The notes beneath the pieces are model-generated. The model saw nothing but the letters and a program-made list of their open reading frames with translations. It was not told the DNA's origin and ran no database searches. This document shows positions 36,566-57,303 of a DNA stretch of 64,000 nucleotides, piece after piece. Position 1 is the stretch's first letter; the number at the start of each line of letters is the position of its first letter. Origin of the DNA: Cacajao melanocephalus (Eukaryota > Chordata > Mammalia > Primates > Pitheciidae); NCBI GenBank assembly GCA_963573385.1, contig CAUYLG010033106.1, forward strand, positions 1 through 64,000, given 5' to 3'. The translations under genes and the position numbers were made by a program.

Positions 36566-36687
36566 CAACAAGGTATTAATATCCAGGATATACAAGGAAC
36601 TCACCAGCAATAAAATAATTTGATTTAAAAATGGGCAGATATCTCAAGAGAGTAATAGAGATAACCAACCGGTATATGAAAAAAATG
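36566..36687 (+). mobile_element. L1 relic, +: end of ORF2
   Basis: GTATTAATATCCAGGATATA and ACCAACCGGTATATGAAAAA match the ORF2 C-terminal region. Confidence 0.8.
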
Positions 36688-37855
<1,168 letters not shown>

Positions 37856-38036
37856 AGGAGTTGGAGACCAGTCTGGGCAACATGGCAAAATCTCATCTCT
37901 ATAAAAAATACAAAAATTAGCAGGGTGTGGTGATGCATGCCTATAGTCCCACCTACTCCAGAGGCAGAGGGGAGGATCACCTGAGCCTGGAGGCCAAGAC
38001 TGCAGACCCTGTCTCTAAATAAATCAATAAATAAAT
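37856..38036 (+). mobile_element. Alu, +, 5' truncated
   Basis: Begins GGAGTTGGAGACCAGTCTGG directly after the L1 tail; AATAAATCAATAAATAAATC tail. Confidence 0.85.
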
Positions 38037-39295
<1,259 letters not shown>

Positions 39296-39435
39296 ATAGT
39301 TTTCCTTTAGGATATCAGTTTAAAACTTCTGCTGCAGTCAGCAAATAACCAAGAATATTTCACAGAGACTAAAAACTGTTTATACATCTTCCCAGCTTTA
39401 CTTTTTTCTATTTTATTTCATTTGATTCATGTATT

Positions 39436-39690
39436 TATTTATTGAGACAAAGTCTCACTATGTCACCCAGGGTGGAGTGCAGTGGTGCAATCACGGCTCA
39501 CCGCAGCCTTGACTTCCTAGTCACAAGTGATCCTCCTGCCTCAGCCTCCCAAGTAGCTGGCTTACAGGTGCATGCCACCACACCTGGCTAATTTTTTTTT
39601 TACCTTTTGTGGAGATGGAGTCTCCCTGTGTTGTGCAGGCTGGTCTTAAACTCCTGGCCTCAAGCTACCCTCCCACCTCGACCTCCCAAA
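39436..39690 (-). mobile_element. Alu, -, 5' arm end missing
   Basis: TTTATTTATTGAGACAAAGT to CAAAGTGCT, lacking the final GGGATTACAGG...GGCC. Confidence 0.9.
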
Positions 39691-39751
39691 GTGCTAAAGC
39701 TGTTTTGTATGTGACTTGGTCTTAAGTATTTATTTAAAAGTTCAAAATTCA

Positions 39752-40059
<308 letters not shown>

Positions 40060-40097
40060 TCAAAATTCAACAGTCTGTGTTATTGCCTTCTCTATAG

Positions 40098-40901
<804 letters not shown>

Positions 40902-41229
40902 ATAGTCCAAGTATATTCTCTGAGAGGAAGTACTGAAAGATGAATTGACATACAACGTATGTTTCCAGTGGAGTCAATTGAGTAAGGACACCTCCAGCCA
41001 TACAGAAACCAACACTGTGTGGGGGCCAAGGTCTGATCCTTATGTTAATACAAGGAAGATTGTTTACTTCATCAAGGAACACAGCATCATTATGCAATAT
41101 GAAACCAGCCAACTGCTTTTTGTGCGGTCTCCCGTAGGAAGTATCGCAATTGTTCTGTTTTCATTTCTTGTAGTCTAACCCTTTTTAATGCCTTTACCTC
41201 AAGTTGCTTGGCAGCACAACTATCTTTGC

Positions 41230-41243
41230 AAAAAAAAAAAAAA
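41230..41243 (+). repeat. Genomic A14 run in the 3' UTR
   Basis: A uniform A run 329 nt past the stop with no AATAAA shortly before it; a likely internal-priming site for oligo-dT cDNA. Confidence 0.85.
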
Positions 41244-41443
41244 GTAAGAAAAAGTAAATGATGGTTTAAAAAATACACACCTTCATGAATAATCAAAGTG
41301 ATTTTTCAAAATTATGTGTGCAAAAAATTAATGTGCATTCATATATTCTTGTAAAAGGTGTCTGTGTATTTTTAAAATATATACAAGCATACTTCATATG
41401 CATATATATCTAGATCTGGATTAATAATAGATATATATGTCTG

Positions 41444-41451
41444 TGTATATA
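41444..41451 (+). promoter_or_regulatory. Pumilio-type motif TGTATATA
   Basis: Exact UGUANAUA match in the proximal 3' UTR; others at 41849-41856, 42509-42516, 48856-48863 and 56147-56154. AT-rich context makes chance matches likely. Confidence 0.4.
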
Positions 41452-41724
41452 TTTTATAGTTCATTCCATTGGGGAGCTTTCTTTCCCTTTTATTTTACCC
41501 CCACTACCACCTTTATTTTTCTTATTTCTCTTGCCTTCATCGCCTACATTTTTTTCCTGATGCTACCAGTGACATTCAGATGTTCACATATCTGGTTCCT
41601 TTGAATGTAAAATACGGCAAACTAGATTTCTACTTTTATTTTGCATACCCTACTTCTGACTTCTGTCTCATACACAATTCTGAGTCTTCAACTCTTGATA
41701 TTGCTGTCTTAAGAAACAAAATTT

Positions 41725-41782
41725 TATATATATGTATACATACATATACACACAGACACATACACACATATATATAAATAAA
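41725..41782 (+). repeat. TA/CA-rich simple repeat
   Basis: Alternating TATATA, CATACATA, CACACA in the UTR. Confidence 0.8.
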
Positions 41783-41864
41783 ATAAGTTTTTGTGAGAGT
41801 GTGTCTCTCCCCTCCCACTCTGAACATACATTTGCCATTTGTGCAATGTGTATATAAGCAGTAG

Positions 41865-42188
<324 letters not shown>

Positions 42189-42671
42189 TACCATTCTTTT
42201 TCTTTAGTGAGTTTGTTAAAGCTGCTATAAATATAAAACCTGTCAGGAGTTGTAACTCTTTCTCTCTGATAAGTGATGTGTTTTCTGAAGCCTTCTGTTT
42301 CTATAGGTTATACATGGAAATTCTTTAAAGCTTTTATAAAGGGTAAATGTTTTAAAAGATTAGAACTCTGTAGGGTTAAGATCTTTGAAATTGAGTAGAG
42401 AGAAAGAAGGGGTTGTTGAGGGATTTTTTTTGTTTTTTGATAGTTACTTGCTGCCTCTCATACCTTAATGTGATTTTCATATATATTTTTTATATATATG
42501 TATGTGTGTGTATATAAACACATATGTATGTGTTTGGAAGTATAGCTTCCTTTTCTTTTATATTTATTAGAATAGTGCTTTAACAATTATAGAATTGTGT
42601 TGGCAGCATCTTTTATAGAAATATAATCATGTTTATTTTAAGAACTGACAACTTGTTTTTGCTATCTTTTA

Positions 42672-42679
42672 GTGCAATA
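42672..42679 (+). promoter_or_regulatory. miR-25/32/92-type 8-mer site
   Basis: GTGCAATA, full 8-mer match for the AUUGCAC seed family, in single-copy UTR. Confidence 0.4.
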
Positions 42680-42848
42680 AGCAGTTTTAAAGGAAAGTCG
42701 CGTCTGTTTGCATCTTTACCATGGATAGTAGGAGGAACAGGTACCTTCATAATATAAAAGGGCAAAGAATACAGCCTTAATTTCAGAAGGAAAGTTTTGT
42801 AATTTTTAGTTTTAAAGCATATCTTTTAAAAATCATCATGAATAAAGG

Positions 42849-43140
<292 letters not shown>

Positions 43141-46100
43141 ATGATAATGAAAATGAAGTGAAATTGCCTAAATGAGTCCAACCTTGCATATTAGACATAA
43201 AGCTGAATTTTTATTTAAGAAATAATCATGAACAGCTTAGCATATTTAAATTATTTGCAAATAGATTGTGTTTGTTGAAGAATCATATTGGCTAGATGCC
43301 CGTTTTCATTTACTAAAATGAATCGGGAAAATGCAAGATGGTATTTTAAAACTTTTGCTAATGTATCACCAGTGTAACTTTCCTTTTAAAATTAAGGTGA
43401 TAGTAACAAAGGAAGTTAGGACTTCGATCATTTTAAATCAGTTAAATCACTGAAATGTGGGAAACTGTTTTACAAAACTTTCGTTTTATTGATTACACTT
43501 TAAGGTATTAAAAAGTACTATAAAGCTATCAAAACCAAGTTTATCAGTAACATTGGATTCAGGGGAGCTTTGCACTTTGTAACTCATGAAAATTGCATTT
43601 GAATTTTTTCCTTTTTTTGCACTGTTCAGAGTATAGATACTACAGATTGTTTCCAGTGGGCATTGTTCTTAGCCTTTCAGAATTCCATCTGCACATGAAA
43701 CCTAATGGATTTAGATCTTTAGTTTCTCTCTTACTTTTAATCCACTATGATTGCCAATTCACTGTATTTTGAGCCTAAAATCTGAGCCTATGTCCTCCGA
43801 CAGGCATGAAATCTTTTATCCCTCTGCCAGAAAACTAAGAAAGTACTGTATTTTGTATGTTTATTATTTTGAAGTGTCTGAAATGCAATTTACAACACTG
43901 TTGCAAAGAACTTTACAAAAGGTAATATTTGTATAGTATATGCATTGTTTTCTCCCAACCTTCTCCTATCTCCTCCAAAAAAAATTCCTATAAAAGATGG
44001 GGTTTTTTTTTATACTGAAATTTTACTGAATACAGTCAGGATCATGGGCAAGAAAAGAAAATAGTATACCCAAGATGATGATAGCTTAATTGGTCTGTGC
44101 TTGATTAGTATGAGTAAAACATCTTTCTTTATCACTGGAGCTGCACAGATTCATGTGGGAAACTTTAGGGAATGACTGTAGATTCCCTTTCTCTATGTAC
44201 TCTTTTACCTAATTTTCAGTTACTCACATATGCTAGAGTGGAGCTCTTAATTTAAATCTATTTGGAAGGACTTTTCTAAGAGTAAAAATATTTTTTCTAA
44301 ATTATAAAGCTTTACCTTTTGAATGATTTCTTTTTTAGAGTGGTCTTACACTAGTCAGCATTGCTAATTTAAAGTTGATTAATGTCAAAGAATATGTACA
44401 TTATATTTCTATTTTGCTTACTAACAAATTGGTATATTTACTACCATTGGTTCTTAATTACAAGAAAACTTGTGTTTAGGATTTTAAGTTAAAAGGCTAA
44501 GTGACAAATACTTCTTGAAATTTGTTCTATTTATTGTTGCACTTCTGGTATAGAATTTCTAATCTTTTTTGTTTAAAAAAACTTTTTTTTAAGTTAAACA
44601 TGAAACTCACAGTGACCCTTCTGCTCCTGCCCTTGCTCACTAACTATATGATGAATGCTAAATTTTGGTCTGCTTTTCTCTATGATGTATCTTACAAGAG
44701 TGACTGTAAAACCTCAGTCTTGGCAACTAGATAATTGGTTTTAATATGAAGAAGAGTTGGGAGTTTAATGTATATTCTTGATGGCTAATGTGTCTATGTA
44801 AAGTGCTGATACATGTATTATATTACAGTATCAGGTTACTGGCATGGAGGACCATTCACTTACAATATTGTAGCTGCTATATTTATTTAGTAGAGTCTGA
44901 CTGTTACTGCACTAAACAATAAGGAGATAAGCAGGATTCAAGGCTAGTGTTAAACCCTTTTTTTTCCTAAGTAAGAGTAAAGACACGAAATATCAAAGTA
45001 ACAAAGGGTGCTGCCATTTTTAGTTTCAATTTAATATCAGGATATTCTTTGTTTTAGAAATGTAGATTTTGACTTTTACAGTTTGCAAAGGGGTACCTCA
45101 GCCTCCCAGTGCTGGTTTTTGGCACGTTTTTACAGAAATATAGATTCCCTTTCTTTTTCTTAGTAGTTATCTTCTAACAAGTTTCTTGGAAAAAGTATTA
45201 TTCTATGGGAAATCCCTGTTTATAACCTATTAATATATTTCTCTTCCTAGAAGAGAGTCTAGTAGAGATTCTAGTAGGAATGGCTGAGTGTTTTGGAAGG
45301 TACCTTGATAGAGGCATCTCTGCTTCCCAGCGTAGTTCTCAGCCTTCTAAAGATCTAGATCAGTTTCCAAGCTAGCTTCTCCATGACCCACCACTGCCTA
45401 GTGTTTACTTGTGTCTTCTCTAATGGATTTTAGGAGGACAGACCTTCTGACAGAGTCATGAAAGACTTAAGGGATGTTTAGAGAAATAAAAGCTGACTTG
45501 CCCTTTAGCAGGAATGACTGGCAGAGGATCTCCGTATTCAGGGAAAGGGTGAGCACTAAGCGTGCTATTGATGGATCCGAAGTATTTAGATGGATTGCAG
45601 ACCAAGAATTAGAGACCATTTGTTACTCAAGGAACTTGATGGATCTGTTTAGAGACTAACGTGAATTTTCCAAGGGCAGTGATTTTATGAAATTCAAGAA
45701 GCAAACAACTTGGATACAGCTAGAATATGTTGTAGTCTTCCTATTTCCAATTCGATTTTAATATTTTACCAAGAAGTTTAACTGACAACTCTGCAAAGTT
45801 TTCACTCAGCATCATTTAACCTCAGTTAAATGTCTGCTTAGCTTATCTTCTTAGATGTTCTTCTGTTGAACAGGCAGGTTGCCCCTAACAGTCACTTGCT
45901 ACTTAAATTACCTTTTATTAGTTAGTCAAGCTGCAAAAAGACATCATTAGTCTGGCATCTTTATTTTGGCTTTTTTATCCGTATGAAGTATTCATTATTT
46001 TCATTGTTTTTGAGAATTCATAAATGTCTTAAAGCTTCAGTAAGAATTGTTGGAAGGTTTGACATCAAGTAAAGCCTTCCTGAGTAGCAGTATAACCCTA

Positions 46101-46357
46101 ATTTAGAACCCTTATTTCCTATTTCAGTCCTGATATTTAATCATACAAAAGCACTTTTGTGATTCTATAGGAGTCAAAAAATAAGCCAACAATAGATATA
46201 TGGGTACAGAAATCAGAAAGTGAGAATTTTCTCCAAAAAAAAATCTTTTAAAAAAATGCCTGTTTATACTAAGAACATTCTTGAGCAGTTGCAATGTTAG
46301 AAATAATACTGTGATTAGTGAAAGCCAATCTGAGTCCCAGGACGCAGGGAGGGGAGT

Positions 46358-46400
46358 ATGTGTGTGTGTATATATGTATGTGTGTGTATATATATATATA
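46358..46400 (+). repeat. (TG)n(TA)n microsatellite
   Basis: TGTGTGTGTATATATG and repeats, in the 3' UTR. Confidence 0.9.
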
Positions 46401-47112
46401 AAATCTCACACACACAAAGGGAAAAACTATCTTGACTTTTTTCCCACTTTTAAAATGGTACATTTAAGTTTATAATTTTCCATGTCACTCAACATGATTT
46501 TTTAAACTAATATATAATGGTCAAGGCTTATACTAATATTATCTACTACTCATTGAAATTTATATTACTTTACCCATCAAAACTAGTACTTCAGATGTTG
46601 TTTACATCATTGATTAAATCTCAGAATCTTTTGTTCTTAAAATACGGAAGTTAAAGATTTTAATTTGAATTAAAGATAGAAGGATGGTAAATTCAATATA
46701 GAAGTTGCGATTTATCAGTGAGAAACCCTGTTGGGAGTATCAGGTAAACAGTGTGACAAAATTAGAATCCTATCAAATCACCTGTCCAGCCATTGGGGTC
46801 CCTTCTCTTTTGAGACTAATGACTGAAGTAACCAAAATCTAATGTATCTATGTTAGGGTCTCAGTAAAGCAAAGATGTTTGTCAGGGCATAGACTCTTGA
46901 GTTAAATTTTTTAATCATTTTTTTAAAGCAAGGCGGTTCTTAGAAAGTGCCTTTTTCAGAAGATGGTGCTGTAGATTTTTATTTTTCAAATAGCACGAAG
47001 CTAAGAATTTTAAAGATAAATTATTTTAGAACTCCAAGAGTGCGACAGTTTCATAAAAATAATGTTAGTTGTCCTGAATCTCGTCCAAGGGAACCAAGGA
47101 AAGCTTTTATGC

Positions 47113-47118
47113 AATAAA
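47113..47118 (+). promoter_or_regulatory. Possible internal poly(A) signal
   Basis: AATAAA in the middle of the 3' UTR, not in an Alu, with T-rich sequence downstream. Could give a UTR of about 6.2 kb; downstream support is weaker than at 57304. Confidence 0.3.
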
Positions 47119-47274
47119 GTATCTAGGTAAATGCTCACCAAGTTTATTTTGTAAATTTGAAAACAAAATCTTTAGTAGAATTAACCCTTTTAATTCTCAG
47201 CTGTCTTTGAGGAAATCCATAATGCATATAAAACAGCAAATCTACGTAACTTTTTAACAAGATTATGGGTATAG

Positions 47275-48954
<1,680 letters not shown>

Positions 48955-49203
48955 TGTTTTGTTTTGTGACACAATCATAGTTCACTGTAATTTGAAAACC
49001 CTGAGCTCAGGGTATCCTCCCGCCTCAGCCTCTGGAGCTGGGACTACGCACATGCGCCACCATGCCCAGCTAGTGGTTTTTTTTTTTTCAGTTAGGGGTT
49101 GCTATATTACCCGGGCTGGTCTTGAACTCCTAGGCTCAAGTGATCTTTCCATGTCAGCCTCCCAAAGTGCTGGAAGTATAGCCATGAGCCACTGCACCTG
49201 GCC
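48955..49203 (-). mobile_element. Alu, -, old, damaged
   Basis: GTGACACAATCATAGTTCAC to GCACCTGGCC; several deletions. Confidence 0.88.
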
Positions 49204-49254
49204 AAGACCAAGATTATGTATATTGGCATATTAACTTTTAAAATAAAATTACAT

Positions 49255-49560
49255 GGGGTGAACGCAGTGGCTCATGCCTGTAATCTGAGCACTTTGGGAG
49301 GCTGATGAGGGCAGATTACCTGAGGTCAGGAGTTCAAGACCAGCCTGGCCAACATGGTGAAACCCTGCCTCTACTAAAAATAAAAAAAAATTAGCTGGGT
49401 GTGGTGGCACATGCCTGTAATCCCAGTTTCTCAGGAGGCTGAGGCAGGAGAATCACTTGAATCCAGGAGGTGGAGGTTTCAGTGCTAGCCGAGATTGTAC
49501 CATTGCACTCCAGCCTAAGCAACAAGAGTGAAATTCTGTCTCAGAAAAAAAAAAGAGAAA
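49255..49560 (+). mobile_element. Alu, +
   Basis: GGGGTGAACGCAGTGGCTCA start; only about 50 nt from the antisense Alu before it, a hairpin-capable pair. Confidence 0.92.
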
Positions 49561-50037
49561 AATAAAAAATGAAGCACATGAAAAAAGTATATTCCCTTAA
49601 GAACATAAAATACTTGCATTGTACTTTTACACCATGAATTTGCTTCTTAAGAAATTTCTATAAGAGGTTAAAAGATAAACTCTATTTCATCCTCTGGGTT
49701 TTCAATTCTAAATTATTGGAGCTCAATAATTGTACTGTAGTGTATTATTCCACTGAGAGGCAGAGAAATGGGTGTCAAGCAATTATAAATGGGAAAATTT
49801 TATTTTTATATGATGTAAAGTTTTACAGTTTAAAATAGATAAGCATGTGATTTATTGTAGTCATTAGCCATTTCATTTGTTTTTGCATTTTTGCCAGTTA
49901 TATTAGTTTGCTCTATGATATACTATTGTGTTACTTCCTCCACCCCCACACATCATGTACTAATTGTATACAGGTAATACAGATTTGTACTCTTGATTAT
50001 AGGAATTTGTTACTACTAAGTAAAAGCAAAATATGTG
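49561..50037 (+). other. 3' UTR, single-copy-like
   Basis: Nothing recognised. Confidence 0.5.
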
Positions 50038-50326
50038 GCCAGGTGTGGTGGCTCACACCTATAATCCCAACATTTTGGGAGGCTGAGGTGGGCAGATCAC
50101 GAGGTCAGGGGTTTGAGACCAGTCTGGCCAATATAGTGAAACCCTGTCTCTACTAAAAATACAAAAATTAGCTGGGTGTGGTGGTACGTGCCTGTAATCC
50201 TAGCTACTGGGGAGGCTGAGGCAGGAGAATGGCTTGAACCCAGGAGGTTGTGGTTGTTGTGAGCCGAGATCGCACCACTGCACTCCAGCCTGGATGACAG
50301 AGCAAGACTCTAAGAAAAAAAAAAAG
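50038..50326 (+). mobile_element. Alu, +
   Basis: GGCCAGGTGTGGTGGCTCAC start; possible AAGCAAAATAT duplication at both ends. Confidence 0.93.
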
Positions 50327-50690
50327 CAAAATATATTTCAAGTGGTCAGATATATTTTTGCTGCAAGTTTATGTCTTCTTTTAAGGATATTTATTGCACT
50401 TATAACCTTACTAGTTGTATTCATTACATTTCAACATGTCCTAGGTTGGCAGACACGTAGTTCCTGAAGACCAACATTTTAAAAGCTGCCTCTGGTCCTG
50501 TGTTTTCTTTTTCCTTCGGAAAGTTCATAGAAACCTTGCATACAGAGCTTCTTTTGCTGTTTTAACTGGTTGACTCCACAAATCCTGCTACCTGGCTTCA
50601 GTACAACTTGACCGCAGTGAAGTACTTGATGGCTTGTTCACCTCTTTAGCTCACCTGTTTAGTTCACCTCTTTAGGAAGAAAGTTTTGTG

Positions 50691-50998
50691 GCCAGGCGCC
50701 GTGGTTCACGCCTGTAATCCCAGCACTTTGGATGGCCGAGGTGGGCAGATCACCTGAGGTCAGGAGTTCAAGACCAGCCTGGCCAACATGGCAAAACCCC
50801 ATCTCTATTAAAAATACAAAACTTAACTGGGCACAGTGGCAAGTGCCTGTAATCCCAGCTACTCAGGAGTCTGAGGCAGGAGAATCACTTGAACCCAGGA
50901 GGCGGAGGTTGCAGTGAGCCAATATTGCACCACTGCACTCCAGCCTGGGTAACAGAGTAAGACTCTGTCTCAGAAAAAATAAATAAATAAATAAAAAT
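50691..50998 (+). mobile_element. Alu, +
   Basis: GGCCAGGCGCCGTGGTTCAC start; AAATAAATAAATAAATAAAA tail. A duplicated TTCACCTCTTTAG lies just upstream (50638 and 50661). Confidence 0.93.
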
Positions 50999-51227
50999 AT
51001 TTATGCGGTAAGTAATAGGATATCCCAAAAAAGAATTGCCATGAACAGCCTTATACGTAGAAAACAGATGGGAGTGTTGGTCATTAGAGCCTTGCTTTTT
51101 AAATTTTATTCTTTCCAAAAATTGGCTGTGTGCTCATCTATAATTTTATGTTTGATGTTGAGGAGGCAACACCAGCGACTAGAGAGGGAGATTACTCTGA
51201 TATTTAGTGCCTAAACTTTCATCTTGG

Positions 51228-53261
<2,034 letters not shown>

Positions 53262-53400
53262 TTAGCCAGAGTGGTGGTTCCCACCTGTAGTCCGAACTTC
53301 TCAGGAGGGTGAGGCAGGAGGATAGTTTAGCCCAGGAATTTAAAGCAAGCCTGGGTAACACAGCAAGACCCCAGTCTTTAAAATAACTAACAGAATAAAT
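53262..53400 (+). mobile_element. Alu monomer fragment, +
   Basis: TAGCCAGAGTGGTGGTTCCC to AGACCCCAGTC; one arm. Confidence 0.75.
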
Positions 53401-53839
53401 AAGAATTATTCTTGAAAGTAATATTTTAACCTTCTGCCAACCAACAGAGATCCTCATATTCTTAAAGAAAATTAATATAGTTTATGATTTTGATAAATCT
53501 GACTCTGATTTAAACCTTAAAATGTTAGGACTTTTATTCTGATACATGGCTTCAAAAATAAGTCAAAAAAAAAAGTTGAATAAATAACTTAACCTGTTCA
53601 TTTATCTTAACATATGTATTTATTATTCTGACTTTATTATACAGCTCATCACTCACATCCATCTTCTTGATATGTGCAAAATATTATATAAAAATGTTTA
53701 AAAACTCATTCCATTTCCTAGTCAAGCTTGGACTGTAAGAGGGAAGGCATAAGGTGTTCTTTAATGTAGGAACTTTTGAAAGGTCACTACTGGAAAAAGC
53801 CTATTGAGAATTTATTGCCTTTGAGAGTAGACAGGGCTC
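53401..53839 (+). other. 3' UTR, single-copy-like
   Basis: Nothing recognised. Confidence 0.5.
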
Positions 53840-53972
53840 TAGAACATGAGGAAGAGACTTGGAATTTAGTAATAGCTCTCCCACTGATTTGCTCTGTGTC
53901 CTTTGGCAGTTCTCTTAATTTCTGTGTGCCTGGTTTCCCCTTGTAAATAAGAGTGGTAATACCTGTCCTCAC

Positions 53973-53980
53973 CTACCTCA
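53973..53980 (+). promoter_or_regulatory. let-7-type 8-mer site
   Basis: CTACCTCA, the full let-7 8-mer, supplied by the MIR consensus; inside the inferred 3' UTR. Confidence 0.4.
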
Positions 53981-53990
53981 CTAAATTATT

Positions 53991-54273
53991 GGGTGTTTTT
54001 TGTTTTGAGTCAGGGTCTCACTCTGCTGCCCAGGCTGAACTACAGTGGCGTGATCATAGCTCACTGCAGCCTCCAACTCCTGGGCCCAAACTGTCCTCCT
54101 GCTTCAGCCTCCCAAGTAACTGGAACTAGAGGTACATGCCACCACACCTGGCTAATTATTTTATTTTATTGCAGAGATGGGGGTCTCACTATGTTGCCCA
54201 GGCTTATCTCAAACTCCTGAGCTCAAGCAGTCCTCCTGCCTCAACCTCCCAAAGTGCTGGGATTATAAGCATG
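53991..54273 (-). mobile_element. Alu, -, inserted in MIR
   Basis: CTCACTAAATTATT at 53977-53990 and CTCACTAAATTGTT at 54274-54287 bracket it (one mismatch). Confidence 0.92.
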
Positions 54274-54670
54274 CTCACTAAATTGTTATAAGAATAAGAT
54301 AATGTTTGTGGAAGTATTTGACTTCTCCAAAGGAAAAAGCTATTCAGACTTTCAAGATAATAGAAGAGAGTTCTATGAAGGATTCCTTTCCAGTTTGCCT
54401 CTGTGAAAGCGTCTTTAATTGCCATAGGTCATTTTATGAAACAGGAATAAGAGAAACATAGGCTTTATCATGGTGGAGTGTTCACTGACAAGTATACCCT
54501 GTTGTTTCTTCCCTGGAAGATATTCAGCACACAGGCTGAATTTTTCTTTATAATAATCCTTGGCAAAAGCGTAACTTTTCAAAAACCAAATCATTTTAGT
54601 GGTGCTATGGCAGCTGCAATTTTATTTTGAGTTAGATTAATGTGGTGAAACCATCCAATACTTAGAAGTT

Positions 54671-54982
<312 letters not shown>

Positions 54983-55777
54983 TTAGACATTAACTTCGCC
55001 TTTTGCCTTCAAGCACTTCTGTACATGTTAGCATCAGAGGCTGTTGTATGACTTGATAGTTACTCCCTTGTTTCTTGGCTGATATTTGGTACCTTTCTTT
55101 GAAGAAGAGGGTTAGATTTTAAGGAAGTGTGCTTATTTCACTCATGGCTTTGCAGAATTGAACTTTGCTTTACTTTAAAAATTCCAGTCATCATGTACCT
55201 GTAAAGGTTAAAATATAGTGAAAGTTTTTGCTTCGTGTTCATTCAGTTCTGAGCACCTGCAGGTCTTACCAGGTGTCTGATGCAGTTATCTTTATGGATC
55301 TCGGCAGGACCTTACATTTCAACAGGCTTATGCATTTCCATGGGGGGAAGGGGATTCTGTTTCTAGGAAATTACAAAGGGCATACCACTGCAGGGAATGT
55401 AAACAATTCTTTGTTGCAACAGACAAGATTTAAAAAAATAAAAAAGGATGCATTTTAGGTACACAGGGTATGGACGCATTCAGCGCTTACTTTGATCTCT
55501 ACAGATGCTGACCTCCCCTTGTTGCAGGCAGTTGGGCCTTTCCAGCTCATTGCAAACAAAGGTGGCATTTGCATTAATTTCAATGAGAATTTCAAGTACT
55601 GAAGATGAAAAGTTGGGGAGATTCATGTTTGAAAAATGAACAAAAAAAATGCACCTTGTGCAGTGAGATAGCTGACACTGGTATATCAGGAATACTTTTA
55701 AACAATTTTTGCTGTCATGTGTAGCTTTAACGTCTCTTTTCGGTTATGGACCCATAAAGGTATTACTCTATCTTGTG

Positions 55778-55783
55778 AATAAA
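55778..55783 (+). promoter_or_regulatory. Possible poly(A) signal before a TG repeat
   Basis: AATAAA about 60 nt before a (TG)n tract at 55839-55857, which could serve as a strong GU-rich downstream element, though the spacing is longer than ideal. Confidence 0.35.
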
Positions 55784-55838
55784 GATGATTCTTGTGGACT
55801 ACTACGTGGATGCATTCATAGGCTGTGGGAAGCAGTGG

Positions 55839-55857
55839 TGTGTGTGTGTGTGTGTGT
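55839..55857 (+). repeat. (TG)n microsatellite
   Basis: About nine TG units. Confidence 0.9.
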
Positions 55858-56882
55858 ATGTAGATATCAATATTTTATGTTTATAACTCTGCATATTAAG
55901 TTTATATAGAAAAAATAATGTTTCTTTAGTGTTTAGGGGACTAAATTGTAATATGACCATTCCGGTGTAATCTGACTGCTCACTCTAGAGAACATTTCTG
56001 TTATACACAGCTAGCACTCATACAAACACACACCCCTAAAGCATAGCTAACTGCTCCCACTTTAGATAATTGCTGCTTTAAAAAAAACCCTAAGTAAGGA
56101 GGAAGAAGTAGCATTCTTTTTAAAGGGACTTTTCTGAAGAGTAAAATGTAAATACAGGACATGTGGGGAGGGTGGGGCCACCTGCAAAATGTCCTGAAGA
56201 TGGACAAATAGCCTTTTAGATTCTACTTTTTAACCATCTTTACCGTGTGTGCCTATTTGTATTGCAGATGTGAACTACTATTTTTGGAGGCTGATATCAG
56301 TATGTTTTGAAACTGAATTATTACATAAAATCAGAGTAACCTCTTTCTTCATCCTCCTTTTCCACACTAACTATTCTTGCCAAATATTTCTACTGATACC
56401 CAGTTTCAGCAAGGCGAAATGGCGGGACTCTCAAACCTCCCTCCTCATCTTCCCTACCCCTCTGTCTTATGCCTGGCCTGGCCTTCTGTTTTTTTGTTGG
56501 CTTTTCCTAAGTAAGAACAATTTACTGTAGTATTTCAAGACGCCAGTATTTCAAATGCATATCTATAAATCGTTTTTTAAAAATCTTTGGTTATACAGTA
56601 ATATCAATCAAAACAGAAGAGTGAGGCTAAGTCTGTAATATGCTATAGGACCAGATAAGATTTTCAATGAGCCTAGACTTGACTGCCATATTTTATTAAA
56701 TGGGAATTGGAACGTTATGGTGGGAAATGGCTGAGAGCAAGTCTATGCTATCTGTGTAGTCATTGTATATCAGAAACACCAAATGCTGAATCCTATCACT
56801 GTGTTCTTGGGGGCCAGGCCTTGGATTTGGTTGTCATTTAAACTCTTTGAAGATTATATGTAATTATAATGAGCAGAAGGCA

Positions 56883-56888
56883 AATAAA
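56883..56888 (+). promoter_or_regulatory. Candidate poly(A) signal AATAAA
   Basis: AATAAA with a TGTAATTA upstream motif of the type bound by CFIm about 25 nt before and a T-rich downstream stretch (CTTGTTTTCAG). An alternative end of the AGO3 mRNA about 420 nt short of the 57304 signal. Confidence 0.5.
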
Positions 56889-57303
56889 GTTTTTGAACAA
56901 AAATACTTGTTTTCAGTATTTAAAATTTGGTAATACATTTTCTCTTTCAGTTAAACTATCTTCCCCACAAAAATTATTATACTACAAACAAGTTATGGGT
57001 GAGACCGAGAAGCTTGAAGAAGCTGGTTTTTAAGTGGCTCAAATAATATTTTGTGTTAAAGAAATTGTCATTGTTTCCTGTCGGGAGGCCAAAAAAACAA
57101 CAACAAAAAGAAATTGTCATGATTCTTTCTGAGCCAAACTGTCACTAAAATGTTCTGTGACAGAACCACTAGTCTTTTTTCCGCCATTCTGCCTATTGGG
57201 AGAGTTCTATGTTGTATTTGTTTTTAATCCTTGATTTTAAAAATATCAATGGTTTTAGTGTTGCTTAGCTTCAGTTTGAAGTATAACTTTCACTATTAAC
57301 TGC

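Larger units (their letters stand above)
53840..54330 (+). mobile_element. MIR, +, split by an Alu
   Basis: GACTTGGAATTTAGTAATAG, TTTGGCAGTTCTCTTAATTT, GAGTGGTAATACCTGTCCTC, then after the Alu AATTGTTATAAGAATAAGAT. Carries CTACCTCA at 53973-53980. Confidence 0.8.

Noticed and set aside
45090..45116. CTCAGCCTCCCAGTGCTGG, resembling a tiny Alu piece in the repeat-free UTR.
   Set aside because: Only about 20 nt match and the flanks are not Alu; chance or too small to support.
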